DNA of 64,000 nucleotides from Natronorubrum aibiense (GCF_009392895.1 NZ_CP045490.1:186001-250000), one strand, 5' to 3'; numbered from the stretch's first letter, positions 1 through 8,438 are shown. Translations and numbers: made by a program. Notes: a model not told the origin generated them from the letters alone.

Positions 1-156
1 AGATTGCGCACCAGATGAGAGGTGCTGGCCGTCGCGTCGGTGGGTACGAGGGATCGCTGCTGAGACACGAGGTGTCGAGGTGATGTACCGAGACGCCTCG
101 AATGGATACCAACTGCTACCCGAGAGTGTTTCTGTCAGCGACCTTGATGAGGAGGT

Positions 157-675
157 ATGAGATCCAATTCACTCCCCTCAAGACGACAGCTAGTCGGAAC
201 AGTCGGGACGCTCGTACTCGGAACGCTGGCCGGATGTGGCAATCGATCGGATTCGACCGATGAAGGGGATTCGGCGGCTGGATCGCCGGACGATTCGAAC
301 GTGGAACTCGACCTTCGGGAGGCGAACGTTGTTGACGTGTCGTTCGAACGAGACAATAGCCAGTATATGTTCGACGTTACGCTGCGTCACGACGACGAGG
401 GAGAAGATGGATTTGCGAATTGGTGGCAGATCGAACGACTCGACGGGACGCAACTCGGTCGCCGTGAGCTAGCTCACGCACACACGCAGCAACCGTTCAC
501 GCGCTCCGAGACGATCGACGTTCCGGACGACGTGACCTGTGTGGTCATCCGAGGGCACGACCAGACACACGAGTACGGCGGGCAACTGATGATCGTGAAT
601 CTCGCCTCAAGCGAGATACGAACCGTCGATCAAGGGTCTGATCGGGAGGCCGTCGACGAGAGTGAGTGTCCCTGA
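157..675 (+). CDS. Tat-type lipoprotein, unknown function
   Basis: Exported lipoprotein of 172 residues. Residues 9-10 are the twin arginine (PSRRQLV), followed by a Gly/Leu-rich hydrophobic stretch and a lipobox LAGC with the lipidated Cys at 27. An Asp/Ser/Gly-rich linker (about 28-50) precedes a predicted beta-rich folded domain. No catalytic motif is recognised. GGAGG lies directly before the ATG, too close to be an ideal ribosome site, so the start is plausible rather than proven. It stands alone, convergent with the gene to its right. The lipoprotein call is firm; the function is unknown. Confidence 0.8.
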   Translation: MRSNSLPSRRQLVGTVGTLVLGTLAGCGNRSDSTDEGDSAAGSPDDSNVELDLREANVVDVSFERDNSQYMFDVTLRHDDEGEDGFANWWQIERLDGTQLGRRELAHAHTQQPFTRSETIDVPDDVTCVVIRGHDQTHEYGGQLMIVNLASSEIRTVDQGSDREAVDESECP

Positions 676-697
676 CACCGAGGCTCGAGGTAGTCGT

Positions 698-1267
698 CTA
701 CGACGAGTCGCCGTCGAAGAGTCGTTCGACCATCTCGTCGTCAGGCGTCCAGCCGACGAACTCGCCGCCTTCGAACGGCAGCTCGACGGACGCGATGTAG
801 TTACACAGCCCCACGTAGAAGTCGATGAGCAGGCCGGCCGCGACGATTTCGGCCGGCGAATACGCTCGCGCGAGGGCATCATGGATCGCGTCCGTTACGC
901 CACCGGATTCGACGGCTCGAGCGTACTGGAGCAGAACGAACTCGCTCTCGTCGAACGGCGAGAAATCGTCGCCACCGATGGCCCGCATCTCCTCGAGCGT
1001 GACGCCCTTCTCGCGAGCGATGTCGACGTGTTGGTGCCATTCGTAGCGGGCACCGCGAGCTCGAGCGACGGTGAGGATGACCAACTCCTTTTGGCGGTCG
1101 CCGAGTTGGTCGTACAGCGTGTTCAGATACTTGAGGGTCGCCTCGAGCACCTCGGGATTGTGCGCCCAGGCACGGAAGATGTGGCGGTCGCCGAGGTATT
1201 CATCGGTGAACAGGTGGTGATACTCCTCGGGAATGTCGTCGAGTTCGAGTAATGGCAGTCGTGACAT
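698..1267 (-). CDS. Carboxymuconolactone decarboxylase/AhpD-like protein
   Basis: All-helical protein of 189 residues of the carboxymuconolactone decarboxylase (CMD) superfamily. The core from about residue 40 to 125 carries the family helix with EWHQH (76-80). The CxxC of true AhpD alkylhydroperoxidases is absent, so thiol peroxidase activity is unlikely. A catalytic or binding role on a small organic acid or lactone is more likely, but the substrate cannot be read from the sequence. It is the last gene of a minus-strand run with the patatin and short-chain dehydrogenase genes, 21 bases downstream of the patatin stop, so co-transcription is likely. Confidence 0.8.
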   Translation of the reverse strand: MSRLPLLELDDIPEEYHHLFTDEYLGDRHIFRAWAHNPEVLEATLKYLNTLYDQLGDRQKELVILTVARARGARYEWHQHVDIAREKGVTLEEMRAIGGDDFSPFDESEFVLLQYARAVESGGVTDAIHDALARAYSPAEIVAAGLLIDFYVGLCNYIASVELPFEGGEFVGWTPDDEMVERLFDGDSS

Positions 1268-1288
1268 GTGTTTCTGGTTCGTGATCGG

Positions 1289-2311
1289 TTAGTTGGTCTG
1301 ATGACTGTGGCGTGGCTCCGAGACAGTGTACGCGCTCTCGTCGGGCGGGCCGGCCTCGAGAAACGCAGCTGCGCGTAGTTCGCCGAGGTCGATCAGCTCG
1401 CGGATGAACGACGGGCTCCGATCGACCTTCGTCGAACAGTGGTAGTTCTCTTCCATCGGGATCCGTCGAACGGCGGTCCTCGAAAATTCGTCCTCGGGGA
1501 GGTGTCCCGCGTCGATCCACTCGTTGACGCGCTTGATGACGTGGAGCTCCTGGTTCAGCGAAATATTTCCTGCGAGTTCGTTTCGCCGGTCGGCAATCTC
1601 CTCGAGCGAGGTGGGTTCGCCCTCGATCTCTTGGGGATTGATCTGGATGACCCACAGTTCGTCGGGCTTGCGATCGGAATCGATGGCCATGAGATCGTCG
1701 ATCGGTGGGTTCTGCGAGAAGAGGCCATCCCAGTGGAGGTGGCCGTCGATCTCGACGGCTTCGAAAAGGGTCGGGACGGCAGCCGACGCAAGCACCGCTT
1801 GCGGCGTCACCTGCTCGTCAACGAACGTCTCGAACACGCCCGCGTTGACGTCGACCGTCCCGACGACGAGTTCCGGGGCGTCTCGCGTACAGAGGTCGGG
1901 GATCTCCTCGAATTCGATGTGCCGTTCGAGCAGTTCTCTGATCCGGTCTTTCCCAAGCTCCGAGCTAGGGGTCTGGTACGGGCTGAGCTGTGGAATTGGA
2001 ACCCCGCTGCTCTCGAGTCGCGAGAGCCCTGTCACCCAGTTATTCAGGACCCGATCGCCGACGTCGGTCGCCGACAGATCGGTCCAGAGTGCCTCGAGGA
2101 GTTCGATGGCGCGGGCCTCGTCGGCCGTGACGAGCCCGTACCACGCCGCGAGGGCGTTGAACGCGCCGCCGGAGGTCCCGCTGATCCCGACCAGTTCACA
2201 ATCGTCGGGCCACTCGCGGAACAGGCCTTTGAGGACGCCGGCAGTGAACGCAGTGTGACTCCCGCCGCCCTGACAGGCGATGGCGACGTTCGTCGGATCG
2301 TCCTCACTCAT
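1289..2311 (-). CDS. Patatin-like phospholipase family protein, candidate PHA depolymerase (PhaZh1-like)
   Basis: Patatin-fold serine hydrolase of 340 residues. It shows the glycine-rich oxyanion loop QGGGSH (14-19), the nucleophile elbow GTSGG (45-49, Ser47) and the Asp-Gly of the Ser-Asp dyad in HWDGLF (195-196). The ATG chosen overlaps the stop of the upstream dehydrogenase gene (ATGAGTGA), indicating translational coupling; an earlier in-frame ATG would lie deep inside that gene. In Haloferax mediterranei a patatin-like protein next to a 3-hydroxybutyrate dehydrogenase mobilises polyhydroxyalkanoate granules, and the same gene pairing here suggests that role. A phospholipase function is the alternative. 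Confidence 0.85.
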   Translation of the reverse strand: MSEDDPTNVAIACQGGGSHTAFTAGVLKGLFREWPDDCELVGISGTSGGAFNALAAWYGLVTADEARAIELLEALWTDLSATDVGDRVLNNWVTGLSRLESSGVPIPQLSPYQTPSSELGKDRIRELLERHIEFEEIPDLCTRDAPELVVGTVDVNAGVFETFVDEQVTPQAVLASAAVPTLFEAVEIDGHLHWDGLFSQNPPIDDLMAIDSDRKPDELWVIQINPQEIEGEPTSLEEIADRRNELAGNISLNQELHVIKRVNEWIDAGHLPEDEFSRTAVRRIPMEENYHCSTKVDRSPSFIRELIDLGELRAAAFLEAGPPDESAYTVSEPRHSHQTN

Positions 2312-3167
2312 ACGTCGTGGTGTAGCCACCGTCCCAGAGCAGGTCGCCACCGTTCAGGTGTCTCGCGTGACTCGAGAATCCGAAGACGAACAGGTTCGCC
2401 ACCTCGGCGGGCGTCATCATCTCTTTGGTGCGAGCCTGCCCGAGCATCACGTCTTCGATCACCTCCTGTTCGGAGATGCCGCGCTCTTCGGCCGTGTCTT
2501 TGATCTGACCAACCATCAGCGGCGTCAGCACGTAGCCGACGCTCACCGAGAATCCTCGAAGTGATCCGCTACCTTCGGCCGCGATCGCTCGAGTCAGTCC
2601 CGTGAGGCCGTGTTTAAGCGTGATGTACGCCGGTTTGTTCTGCGTCGCGTAGTGACCGTGCACTGAGGACATGTTCCCGATCGCACCGACGCCGTCGTCC
2701 GTTGCCTCGATATGTGGGATAACCAGTTTCGACAGCAAGAACGGCGATCGGAGCATGAGATCGTGCATGAAATCGTACGTCTCCATCGGGAAGTCGGCGA
2801 GCGATGCGATGTGTTGCATCCCGGCGATGTTCGCGGCATAGCGGATCGTCCCGAGGTCGGCGGCTTCGTCGACGGTCGCCTCTACGGCCTCGTCGTCGGT
2901 AAGGTCGCCCTCGATTGGGACAACTCGTCCATCGGCATCTAGCGACGTTGCGACATCGACTGTTTCCTCGAGCCCTTCTTCGTCGATGTCAACGGCAGCG
3001 ACGGTCAGCCCGTTGATCGCGAGTGCGACGCTCGTTGCTTGTCCGATGCCTGATCCGCCGCCGGTGACGATCGCGACAGTATCTGTCGTAAAATAATCGT
3101 CTGGAACCTGAAGCAAGTCGTCGGTCGAAAGCTCCGGTGGCCTCAATTCAGTGGAACTGTTCGCCAT
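2304..3167 (-). CDS. Short-chain dehydrogenase, 3-hydroxybutyrate dehydrogenase-like
   Basis: NAD(P)-dependent short-chain dehydrogenase/reductase of 287 residues. The Rossmann cofactor motif TGGGSGIG lies at 35-42, followed by an acidic residue after beta-2 (AVDID) that favours NAD. The catalytic Ser is in NMSSVH (167-168) and YITLK supplies Tyr181 and Lys185. The start used (MANSS) lies 28 bases below the TATA-like sequence at 3190-3200, as expected for a leaderless message; an in-frame ATG nine bases earlier is possible. Overlap with the patatin gene supports a joint role, probably oxidation of 3-hydroxybutyrate released from PHA; the substrate is inferred. Confidence 0.85.
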   Translation of the reverse strand: MANSSTELRPPELSTDDLLQVPDDYFTTDTVAIVTGGGSGIGQATSVALAINGLTVAAVDIDEEGLEETVDVATSLDADGRVVPIEGDLTDDEAVEATVDEAADLGTIRYAANIAGMQHIASLADFPMETYDFMHDLMLRSPFLLSKLVIPHIEATDDGVGAIGNMSSVHGHYATQNKPAYITLKHGLTGLTRAIAAEGSGSLRGFSVSVGYVLTPLMVGQIKDTAEERGISEQEVIEDVMLGQARTKEMMTPAEVANLFVFGFSSHARHLNGGDLLWDGGYTTTYE

Positions 3168-3187
3168 GGGAGGCATACTCCGTCGAT

Positions 3188-3202
3188 CATTATATATGCC
3201 AG
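3188..3202 (-). promoter_or_regulatory. TATA box of the dehydrogenase-patatin-CMD operon
   Basis: On the minus strand the AT-rich run GCATATATAATG is centred about 28 bases before the second ATG of the dehydrogenase gene, the normal distance for a haloarchaeal leaderless promoter. A second TATA-like run, GTATAAATTT, lies near 3237-3248 and could be an alternative or serve an upstream start. Confidence 0.5.
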
Positions 3203-3339
3203 CCGATCAGGCATGCCCAGTACACACCGTCGAAACAAATTTATACAGCTGATTCGGCGGGTACCATTGAGACGTTACTGTGTCCGTTTCAGCCACGATC
3301 GACAGCGAGTACGACCGAAAAAAGCGGTGGGAAAACGGG

Positions 3340-3918
3340 TCAGCGTTGCCGACGCAGGAGGAACGCACCGATAGCTGCCACGGCACCGATTCCAACCATC
3401 ACGACGCCAACGGATCCGAATCCGGACTCATCAGTTCGAGTCTCGTCGGTCTGAGACTCGTCACTATCGTCTGCAGTCTGTGATCCGTCACTGGGATATT
3501 CCAGTGCGGTGTGATCGTGGACTTCTTTTTCGAAGTGGGTGTGAACCTCAGTGCCTTCGATACTCCCCTCGAGGTGGATCATGTAATCGCCGGACTCGGT
3601 AAAGATCACGGGTGCTTGGTAGACACCGGGCTCGCCGTGTTTCTCGGTGACGTCGAGCGGTGTCTTATCGCTCCCGGTGGCCTGAACGGAAACGATCAGG
3701 TTCTCGGCCTCATTTTCGATCGGTTCCCCTGTCTCGGTATCGACGACTTCGAGTTCCAACCACATTCGTTCGCCGGTAATGAGGGGTTCGTCCGCACCGC
3801 CGAAAGTGATGTCGTACCCGTCGACGTTCTGTGTTTCGTGGGCTGCAACTGGCGTGATAGCACCGACGCTCAGCATTCCGATCAGTACGAGTGCAAGCAA
3901 TGGTTTGTGGGCGTTCAT
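3340..3918 (-). CDS. Exported beta-sandwich protein with C-terminal membrane anchor
   Basis: Protein of 192 residues with an N-terminal signal peptide (hydrophobic 8-24, AA-H junction near 26), a predicted beta-sandwich of the CopC/YtkA-like type (about 30-135, with E/D-rich strands and a HTHFEKEVHDH His cluster near 130-140), an acidic Ser/Thr/Asp linker, and a C-terminal transmembrane helix ending in RRQR. The layout fits a surface protein tethered at its C-terminus. The His-rich end of the domain could bind a metal, but this is a guess. It stands alone with AT-rich DNA upstream. Confidence 0.75.
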   Translation of the reverse strand: MNAHKPLLALVLIGMLSVGAITPVAAHETQNVDGYDITFGGADEPLITGERMWLELEVVDTETGEPIENEAENLIVSVQATGSDKTPLDVTEKHGEPGVYQAPVIFTESGDYMIHLEGSIEGTEVHTHFEKEVHDHTALEYPSDGSQTADDSDESQTDETRTDESGFGSVGVVMVGIGAVAAIGAFLLRRQR

Positions 3919-4146
3919 CCCGACCCACAGTTTCTCAAATTGGAAAATGAACCATCTGGTCTATCTCTCTAAACAATAGTCAAATGAGTAACTGTAACTT
4001 GATAGGGAATTGCACAAAGCGGGTACTGAGGCGGATCCATCTCGAAAAACGAAACCATCTCGATATCGACGCCATGTCTAGCTCGCGTCGCCGGCTGGCT
4101 TTTTATCTCTGCGTTCCGGCCCGCCCTCTCGGTAAACGGCAGTCAC
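3919..4146. other. Intergenic stretch with tandem GTAAC half-sites
   Basis: No gene is seen. Near 3987-4002, GAGTAACTGTAAC contains two GTAAC pentamers, the half-site that recurs before several redox genes further right. They are direct repeats here, not an inverted repeat, so a regulatory meaning is weak. Confidence 0.3.
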
Positions 4147-5118
4147 TTACAACAGGAACGTCGTCACGAGAACGATCCCGCTGACGAGTCCAAAGATGAC
4201 ACCGAGCCCCAGTTCCATCAGGTCGCTCGGGACGTATTTTCCCGTACGGGTGCCGATCGTCCCGCCGATCAGCACGCCCGGAATCGACCAGGCGACGACG
4301 TACCAGACGGGGGTCGCACTTAGCGCGCGGACAGCCGCCCCGGCAACAGCGGCGACAGCGAGAACGAAAACTGACGTTGCGATCGCGACTCGAGGTGGGA
4401 CGCGACATCGAATCACGAGCTGTGTCGTGACGATTTCCGGAAGGCCAGCGCTGATGAGTCCGGTAATGAATCCTCCTGTCGTCGCCAGCGCCACGCCGGG
4501 TGGGCGCCAGCAGGTATCGTACGCGTACCGCTCGCCATTGGTGGCCTCGACGACGGTTGAACCTCGTCCCGTGTTCTTTCGTTCCAGATACGGTCCTTCA
4601 CCCTCACCGGGAACGCACTTGTCGGGCGGCTCGTAGTAGACGAGAAACCCGCCGAGGACGACCAGTCCGACGCCGAAGATACCACGTAGCAGCCCTTCTG
4701 GGGCGTATTGCGCGGCGAACGCACCGATAACGATCGACGGCACGGCACCGAGTAAGAGCCACTTGGCCGTCGCGTAGTCGACGAGCCCCTGCTTGACGTA
4801 TGATCGGAGCCCATTCCCCATCCCGAACACCTCCGTCAAAAGTCCGGCACCGATCGCCTGAGCCGGTTGCAGTCCGACGACCAGTAGAAAGAACGGACTA
4901 AAAAAGAGCGCTCCCGACACGCCCGAAGCGAGCGCGATCGTCGAAAACACGATCGACACTGGAAACACCCACCAGTGTGCGAGGAACGACTCCATTGGAA
5001 CCGAGTCGATCGGCAAACTGGTCACGAGTACGTTGCCGAACGATGTCGCTGCCATTCCGGTTGAATACGCGACCAACAGTAGTCCGACCGTGGCGAGTAC
5101 GAGCCGTCTCACAGCCAT
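4147..5118 (-). CDS. TauE/SafE family sulfite exporter-like permease
   Basis: Integral membrane protein of 323 residues, about eight to nine hydrophobic helices, of the TauE/SafE (DUF81) family that moves sulfite, sulfoacetate or related anions. The first half carries the family's GVSGALFFSPFFLL and the second its repeat (TGGFITGLISAGLPE), giving the internal duplication typical of the family. A cytoplasmic insert around residues 165-205, which includes VPGEGEGPYLERK, separates the halves. The upstream small reading frame ends inside the start of this gene, so the two may be coupled. The substrate is unknown; the thiol-rich neighbourhood fits a sulfur compound. Confidence 0.85.
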   Translation of the reverse strand: MAVRRLVLATVGLLLVAYSTGMAATSFGNVLVTSLPIDSVPMESFLAHWWVFPVSIVFSTIALASGVSGALFFSPFFLLVVGLQPAQAIGAGLLTEVFGMGNGLRSYVKQGLVDYATAKWLLLGAVPSIVIGAFAAQYAPEGLLRGIFGVGLVVLGGFLVYYEPPDKCVPGEGEGPYLERKNTGRGSTVVEATNGERYAYDTCWRPPGVALATTGGFITGLISAGLPEIVTTQLVIRCRVPPRVAIATSVFVLAVAAVAGAAVRALSATPVWYVVAWSIPGVLIGGTIGTRTGKYVPSDLMELGLGVIFGLVSGIVLVTTFLL

Positions 5119-5363
5119 CGCGCTCCGATACCCGTGAGAGTCACGATCAACTCGATTTCGGGCGGTCGCTTGGCTCTGACAAACGGGGCTCTCTCTTTCG
5201 TTTGGACCACACCGGATTTGGCAAGTCGGTGTGAAGACTCAAGATGCCACTCGAGACTGAGCATCCCGTGGATCAGGATACGGGCGTTCGCGTATGGTTC
5301 GGTGACGACGTCTCGAGGACCTACAGAAATCGTCTCGAGGTCGTGTATCGTGGCGTGTGTCAT
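5109..5363 (-). CDS. Small hypothetical protein upstream of the TauE gene
   Basis: Reading frame of 84 residues whose stop overlaps the first ten bases of the TauE gene, an arrangement typical of translationally coupled haloarchaeal genes. The N-terminal half (HDLETISVGPRDVV, then LIHGMLSLEWHLE) has a plausible protein composition, but the C-terminal half is more basic than usual for this organism. No family is recognised. It could be a chance open frame; the overlap is the main argument in its favour. Confidence 0.4.
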   Translation of the reverse strand: MTHATIHDLETISVGPRDVVTEPYANARILIHGMLSLEWHLESSHRLAKSGVVQTKERAPFVRAKRPPEIELIVTLTGIGARWL

Positions 5364-5642
5364 CTCCGTCGTAATACTGTTATCTGGCGATAGTTTGTGA
5401 AACCGAGCCGTCTGGTCGCGTTTTCGGTACTCGGGAGATCACTTGTGATGACAGCTCCGAGATCGTATACCGACCGAAGACAGGAGACAAAAAATACCTT
5501 CTGTGGTCGTGCATCGCTGTTGCACCGCCGAACGACCGTTTTATATTTCTGTCCCGGTCGACCACGAGCGTTCGACGCAGCGAGCGGTTCGGACGGTGAG
5601 AGATCGGAAGACGTTACATCACTGGCCCGTCTAGTTTTGAGT

Positions 5643-6107
5643 ATGAATGGGAGTAGTCGGCTCGTCGTCGCGACGCACGTGCTGACAGTGCTTGCCGTCG
5701 TTCGTGATGAACGCCTCTCCTCGGAAAAACTCGCTTGGAGTCTCAATACCAACCCTGTCGTCGTCCGTCGTCTCCTCGGATCCCTGCGGGATGCCGAGCT
5801 CGTGACGTCCAAACGGGGACCGAACGGCGGGTTCGCACTGGCCCGGAGTCCGGACGATGTAACGCTGTCCGACATCTACGAGGCGCTCGAGATCGAGTCG
5901 CTCTTTACGTTTCATCCGAACGAACCGAACGACGAATGCCCCGTCGGCGATAACATCCAGGCAATCCTCACCGAGACGCTGCAACCGGCTGAGGCCGCCC
6001 TGAAAGACGAACTCAAGACAATCACGATCGCCGATCTCAGCCTGCAGATTCTCGAGCAGTCATCGACGCCGATCGAAAGCGTCGAAAGCGCCGATCTTGG
6101 TGACTGA
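5643..6107 (+). CDS. Rrf2-family winged-helix transcriptional regulator
   Basis: DNA-binding protein of 154 residues. The winged helix (about 5-80) contains LAWSLNTNPVVVRRLLGSL as the recognition region and the Rrf2 signature KRGPNGGFALARSPDDVTL as the wing. The C-terminal half has a single Cys (ECPVGDN), not the three clustered cysteines of iron-sulfur sensors such as IscR, so a 2Fe-2S cluster is unlikely. The ATG chosen begins MNGSSRLV, the normal family start; upstream in-frame codons give unlike sequence. A TATA-like TTTTATATTT lies about 100 bases before. It is a candidate regulator of the TauE gene or of the hydrolase to its right. Confidence 0.85.
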   Translation: MNGSSRLVVATHVLTVLAVVRDERLSSEKLAWSLNTNPVVVRRLLGSLRDAELVTSKRGPNGGFALARSPDDVTLSDIYEALEIESLFTFHPNEPNDECPVGDNIQAILTETLQPAEAALKDELKTITIADLSLQILEQSSTPIESVESADLGD

Positions 6108-6197
6108 AACCGGTATCTCGACTGCCGTTGTTCTTTTTATTCCGTTGTGAAGAGAACGGTGGTGCTCTCAACGAGCGAGTTATTTGATAGTACCTAA

Positions 6198-6218
6198 TTG
6201 TAACATCCGAAGTTACAA
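6198..6218. promoter_or_regulatory. Perfect 7-7-7 inverted repeat, putative operator
   Basis: TTGTAAC, seven bases, then GTTACAA: a perfect inverted repeat directly before the hydrolase gene and 90 bases after the Rrf2-type gene. Its position downstream of the AT-rich TATTTGATAG (6181-6190) would suit a repressor site overlapping the transcription start. The pentamers match those in the GTTAC/GTAAC repeats further right but in the opposite order. Confidence 0.5.
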
Positions 6219-6244
6219 ATAGCGTGGCGACGATTGCACAGTCG

Positions 6245-7096
6245 ATGACGAACGAACTGACCCATCAGGAATGGACGGAGGCACAGGAGGAAACGACGAT
6301 CATGGTCGACACGCACGACCTGACGGTATCGTACTACGACGAGGGCGACACTGAGGCATCGGAAAACCCACTCGTGTTCCTCCACGGGATTCCGACGTGG
6401 TCGTATCTCTGGCGTGGCGTCGCACCGGCCTTCGAAGACGATCGGCGAGTGATCGCACCGGACTTCGTTGGCTACGGGAACTCCGCGATGCACGACGGTT
6501 TCGATCGATCGATCCGCGCCCAAGAGCAGGTACTCGACGGACTGGTAGCGCAACTCGAGGTCGACCAGATCGATCTCGTCGCTCACGACATCGGTGGTGG
6601 CGTCGCGCTCCGGTACGCGGCACACAACCCGGATGCGGTCGGAAAACTCGTGCTTTCGAACTCGATCGCGTACGACTCGTGGCCGATACAGTTCATCGTC
6701 GATCTCGGCCTTCCCGGAACGATCAACGACATGTCCGTCGATGACGTCGACGAACAACTCACCCAGATGTTCCAGTCGACGCTCATCGAGCCCGACGACG
6801 AGTTCGTAGAGGCGATGGCCTCCCGCTTTCGCAGCGACGAGGGTCGGATTTCCCTCAGTCGAAACGCGATCGCGACGAATACGAGCCACACGACCGAAAT
6901 CGACTACAATGCCATCACGGCGGAAACGTCCTTCATCTGGGGAGAAAACGACGGATTCCAGCCGATCGAGTTCGCAGAGCAGTTGAACGACGACCTCGAG
7001 GACACCGCTGGTATAGCCCGACTCGACGCAAATCATTGGGTTCCGGAGGATCGCTCGACGGCGTTCGTCGATGCTCTCTCGAGTTTCCTCGAGTGA
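6245..7096 (+). CDS. Alpha/beta hydrolase, haloalkane dehalogenase-like
   Basis: Hydrolase of 283 residues. The oxyanion motif HGIPTW (47-52) is followed by SYLWR, the hallmark of haloalkane dehalogenases and epoxide hydrolases. The nucleophile elbow AHDIGGG places Asp115, not Ser, at the nucleophile position, and the catalytic His is in DANHWVPED (about 264). Asp nucleophiles are known from dehalogenases, fluoroacetate dehalogenases and epoxide hydrolases. The substrate cannot be settled. An in-frame GTG at 6224 would add seven residues; the ATG is preferred. It sits behind a perfect inverted repeat. Confidence 0.85.
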   Translation: MTNELTHQEWTEAQEETTIMVDTHDLTVSYYDEGDTEASENPLVFLHGIPTWSYLWRGVAPAFEDDRRVIAPDFVGYGNSAMHDGFDRSIRAQEQVLDGLVAQLEVDQIDLVAHDIGGGVALRYAAHNPDAVGKLVLSNSIAYDSWPIQFIVDLGLPGTINDMSVDDVDEQLTQMFQSTLIEPDDEFVEAMASRFRSDEGRISLSRNAIATNTSHTTEIDYNAITAETSFIWGENDGFQPIEFAEQLNDDLEDTAGIARLDANHWVPEDRSTAFVDALSSFLE

Positions 7097-7244
7097 CCCC
7101 CGTTCACGACGGGACGCTCGAATCGCGACTCCGGAACTGACGGACAGTCGTCTGTATCGTTCCGCGTGAGCAGGTGAGGGTCAGGTAACTAACCAACGTT
7201 CTGGTTCGCTTACTATTAAACCGAACTCGCACGTTAATCAGGGT

Positions 7245-7583
7245 ATGTCCGAACGGACAGATCCAGCTGAACCCAGCACATTGATCGTTGAACTCGAGGA
7301 CGGCTCCGAACTCGACGACATTCTCGAACTCGAAGCCACCGTCCTCGTCGATTTCTACGCGGACTGGTGTGGCCCATGTCAACTAATGGAAGGAACAGTC
7401 GAAGCAGTTGCAGAAGCTGTCGATGCACCTGTCGTGAAAGTGGATGTCGACGCGTTTCCGCAAGTCGCTGCCCGCTTCGACGTCAGTTCGATTCCGACCT
7501 TCATTGGATTCACCCAGAGTGAGCCATCCGATCGACTCATCGGAATGCAAGACGAGGAGTCGGTGCGACAACTCGTCGACTGA
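7245..7583 (+). CDS. trxA: Thioredoxin
   Basis: Thioredoxin-fold disulfide reductase of 112 residues with the canonical active site WCGPC (41-45) in FYADWCGPC and the cis-proline in SIPTF. The N-terminal 25 residues are an acidic extension. It reduces protein disulfides in the cytoplasm using electrons from a thioredoxin reductase; the FAD protein at 13340-14359 is a possible partner. The ATG lies about 30 bases below an AT-rich TACTATTAAA. The upstream DNA contains GGTAACTAACC at 7184-7194, an imperfect relative of the GTTAC/GTAAC repeats. Confidence 0.92.
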   Translation: MSERTDPAEPSTLIVELEDGSELDDILELEATVLVDFYADWCGPCQLMEGTVEAVAEAVDAPVVKVDVDAFPQVAARFDVSSIPTFIGFTQSEPSDRLIGMQDEESVRQLVD

Positions 7584-7721
7584 TTTCGATCGACGAGTTG
7601 CGCGACTCGAGTGGCTCGAGCGCCAGCAACTACACGGACAAAAAACAACCGTGGCAGCATCATCGCTATCGCGCGTGTTGCCACATCCGAAAAAGAGGCC
7701 ACGGGAGTTCCCGAGGGGTAC

Positions 7722-8438
7722 TCATGTTATTGTGAGACGAACGGAAAATTCGTGACCGAACGGCGGCGTGTACGGAATGCCGATCGTCTCGTAGACGCCG
7801 GACGGGATGCTGATATCACCGAGAACGAGTTCGCCCGTCGTGTCTCGGAGTCCGGTCTTTGGAAGCGCAAGCGTGAATGTGCGCGCCGGGTGGACGGCAT
7901 CGCCGGGTTCCGCACCCGTCGTCGCGTCAATCCCGGACGGGACGTCCAGCGACAGCACTGTCGTCTCCGCGTTTTCAGCCCACTGGACGAACTCTCGAGT
8001 CAGACCACGGAGTGGTCCCTCGAGTCCGTAGCCGACGAGTGCATCGACCACCAGCGCCGGCGTTTCGAGCGCTGTCACATCAGTCCGGATCGGAATCCCC
8101 ATCCGCTCGAGGAGTTCGTGCTGCGCCGCGACGACACCCGAAAGCGCCGCTGGCTCTCGGTCGAGAACGACAGTAACTGGATACGAACGGTTCGCGAGGT
8201 GGCGAGCACACGCGAGGCCGCCACCGCCGTTCCCGCCCCCGCCAGCGAGGACGACGACGGAGCCGCCGTTCGCAAGGGCGAACGTCTCGCGAGTGAGTCC
8301 ACGGCCGGCCTGTTCCATCATCTGGAGCAACGAGAGGCCGTACGCCTCGATAGCGACCCGGTCGACGTCGCGCATCTCCTCGGCGGTCACTGCAGTCACG
8401 CGACGGTCGGTCGTCGTTCGAAACGCGTCGAGATCCAT
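7722..8438 (-). CDS. NAD(P)H-hydrate epimerase domain protein (YjeF_N)
   Basis: Protein of 238 residues matching the YjeF N-terminal Rossmann-like domain. It has the Gly-rich nucleotide loop VVLAGGGGNGGGGLACARHL (about 53-72), the acidic VDALVGYGLEG and the SLDVPSGIDATTGAEPGDAV motif that ends the active site. Such enzymes epimerise damaged NAD(P)HX. The ADP-dependent dehydratase domain usually fused to it in archaea is absent, so this copy is a stand-alone epimerase or a paralogue. The ATG giving MDLDAF is preferred over an upstream start that would add 22 non-conserved residues. Confidence 0.85.
   Translation of the reverse strand: MDLDAFRTTTDRRVTAVTAEEMRDVDRVAIEAYGLSLLQMMEQAGRGLTRETFALANGGSVVVLAGGGGNGGGGLACARHLANRSYPVTVVLDREPAALSGVVAAQHELLERMGIPIRTDVTALETPALVVDALVGYGLEGPLRGLTREFVQWAENAETTVLSLDVPSGIDATTGAEPGDAVHPARTFTLALPKTGLRDTTGELVLGDISIPSGVYETIGIPYTPPFGHEFSVRLTIT

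Noticed and set aside
1-156. Possible 5-prime gene end at the left edge
   Set aside because: No open frame with protein-like composition enters from the left edge.
2387-2398. CGAAC-AG-GTTCG palindrome
   Set aside because: Same form as the sites at 29.6-30.9 kb, but inside the dehydrogenase coding sequence, so taken as chance.
1439-2503. Plus-strand frame of 354 codons over the patatin and dehydrogenase genes
   Set aside because: Antisense to two genes with clear catalytic motifs.
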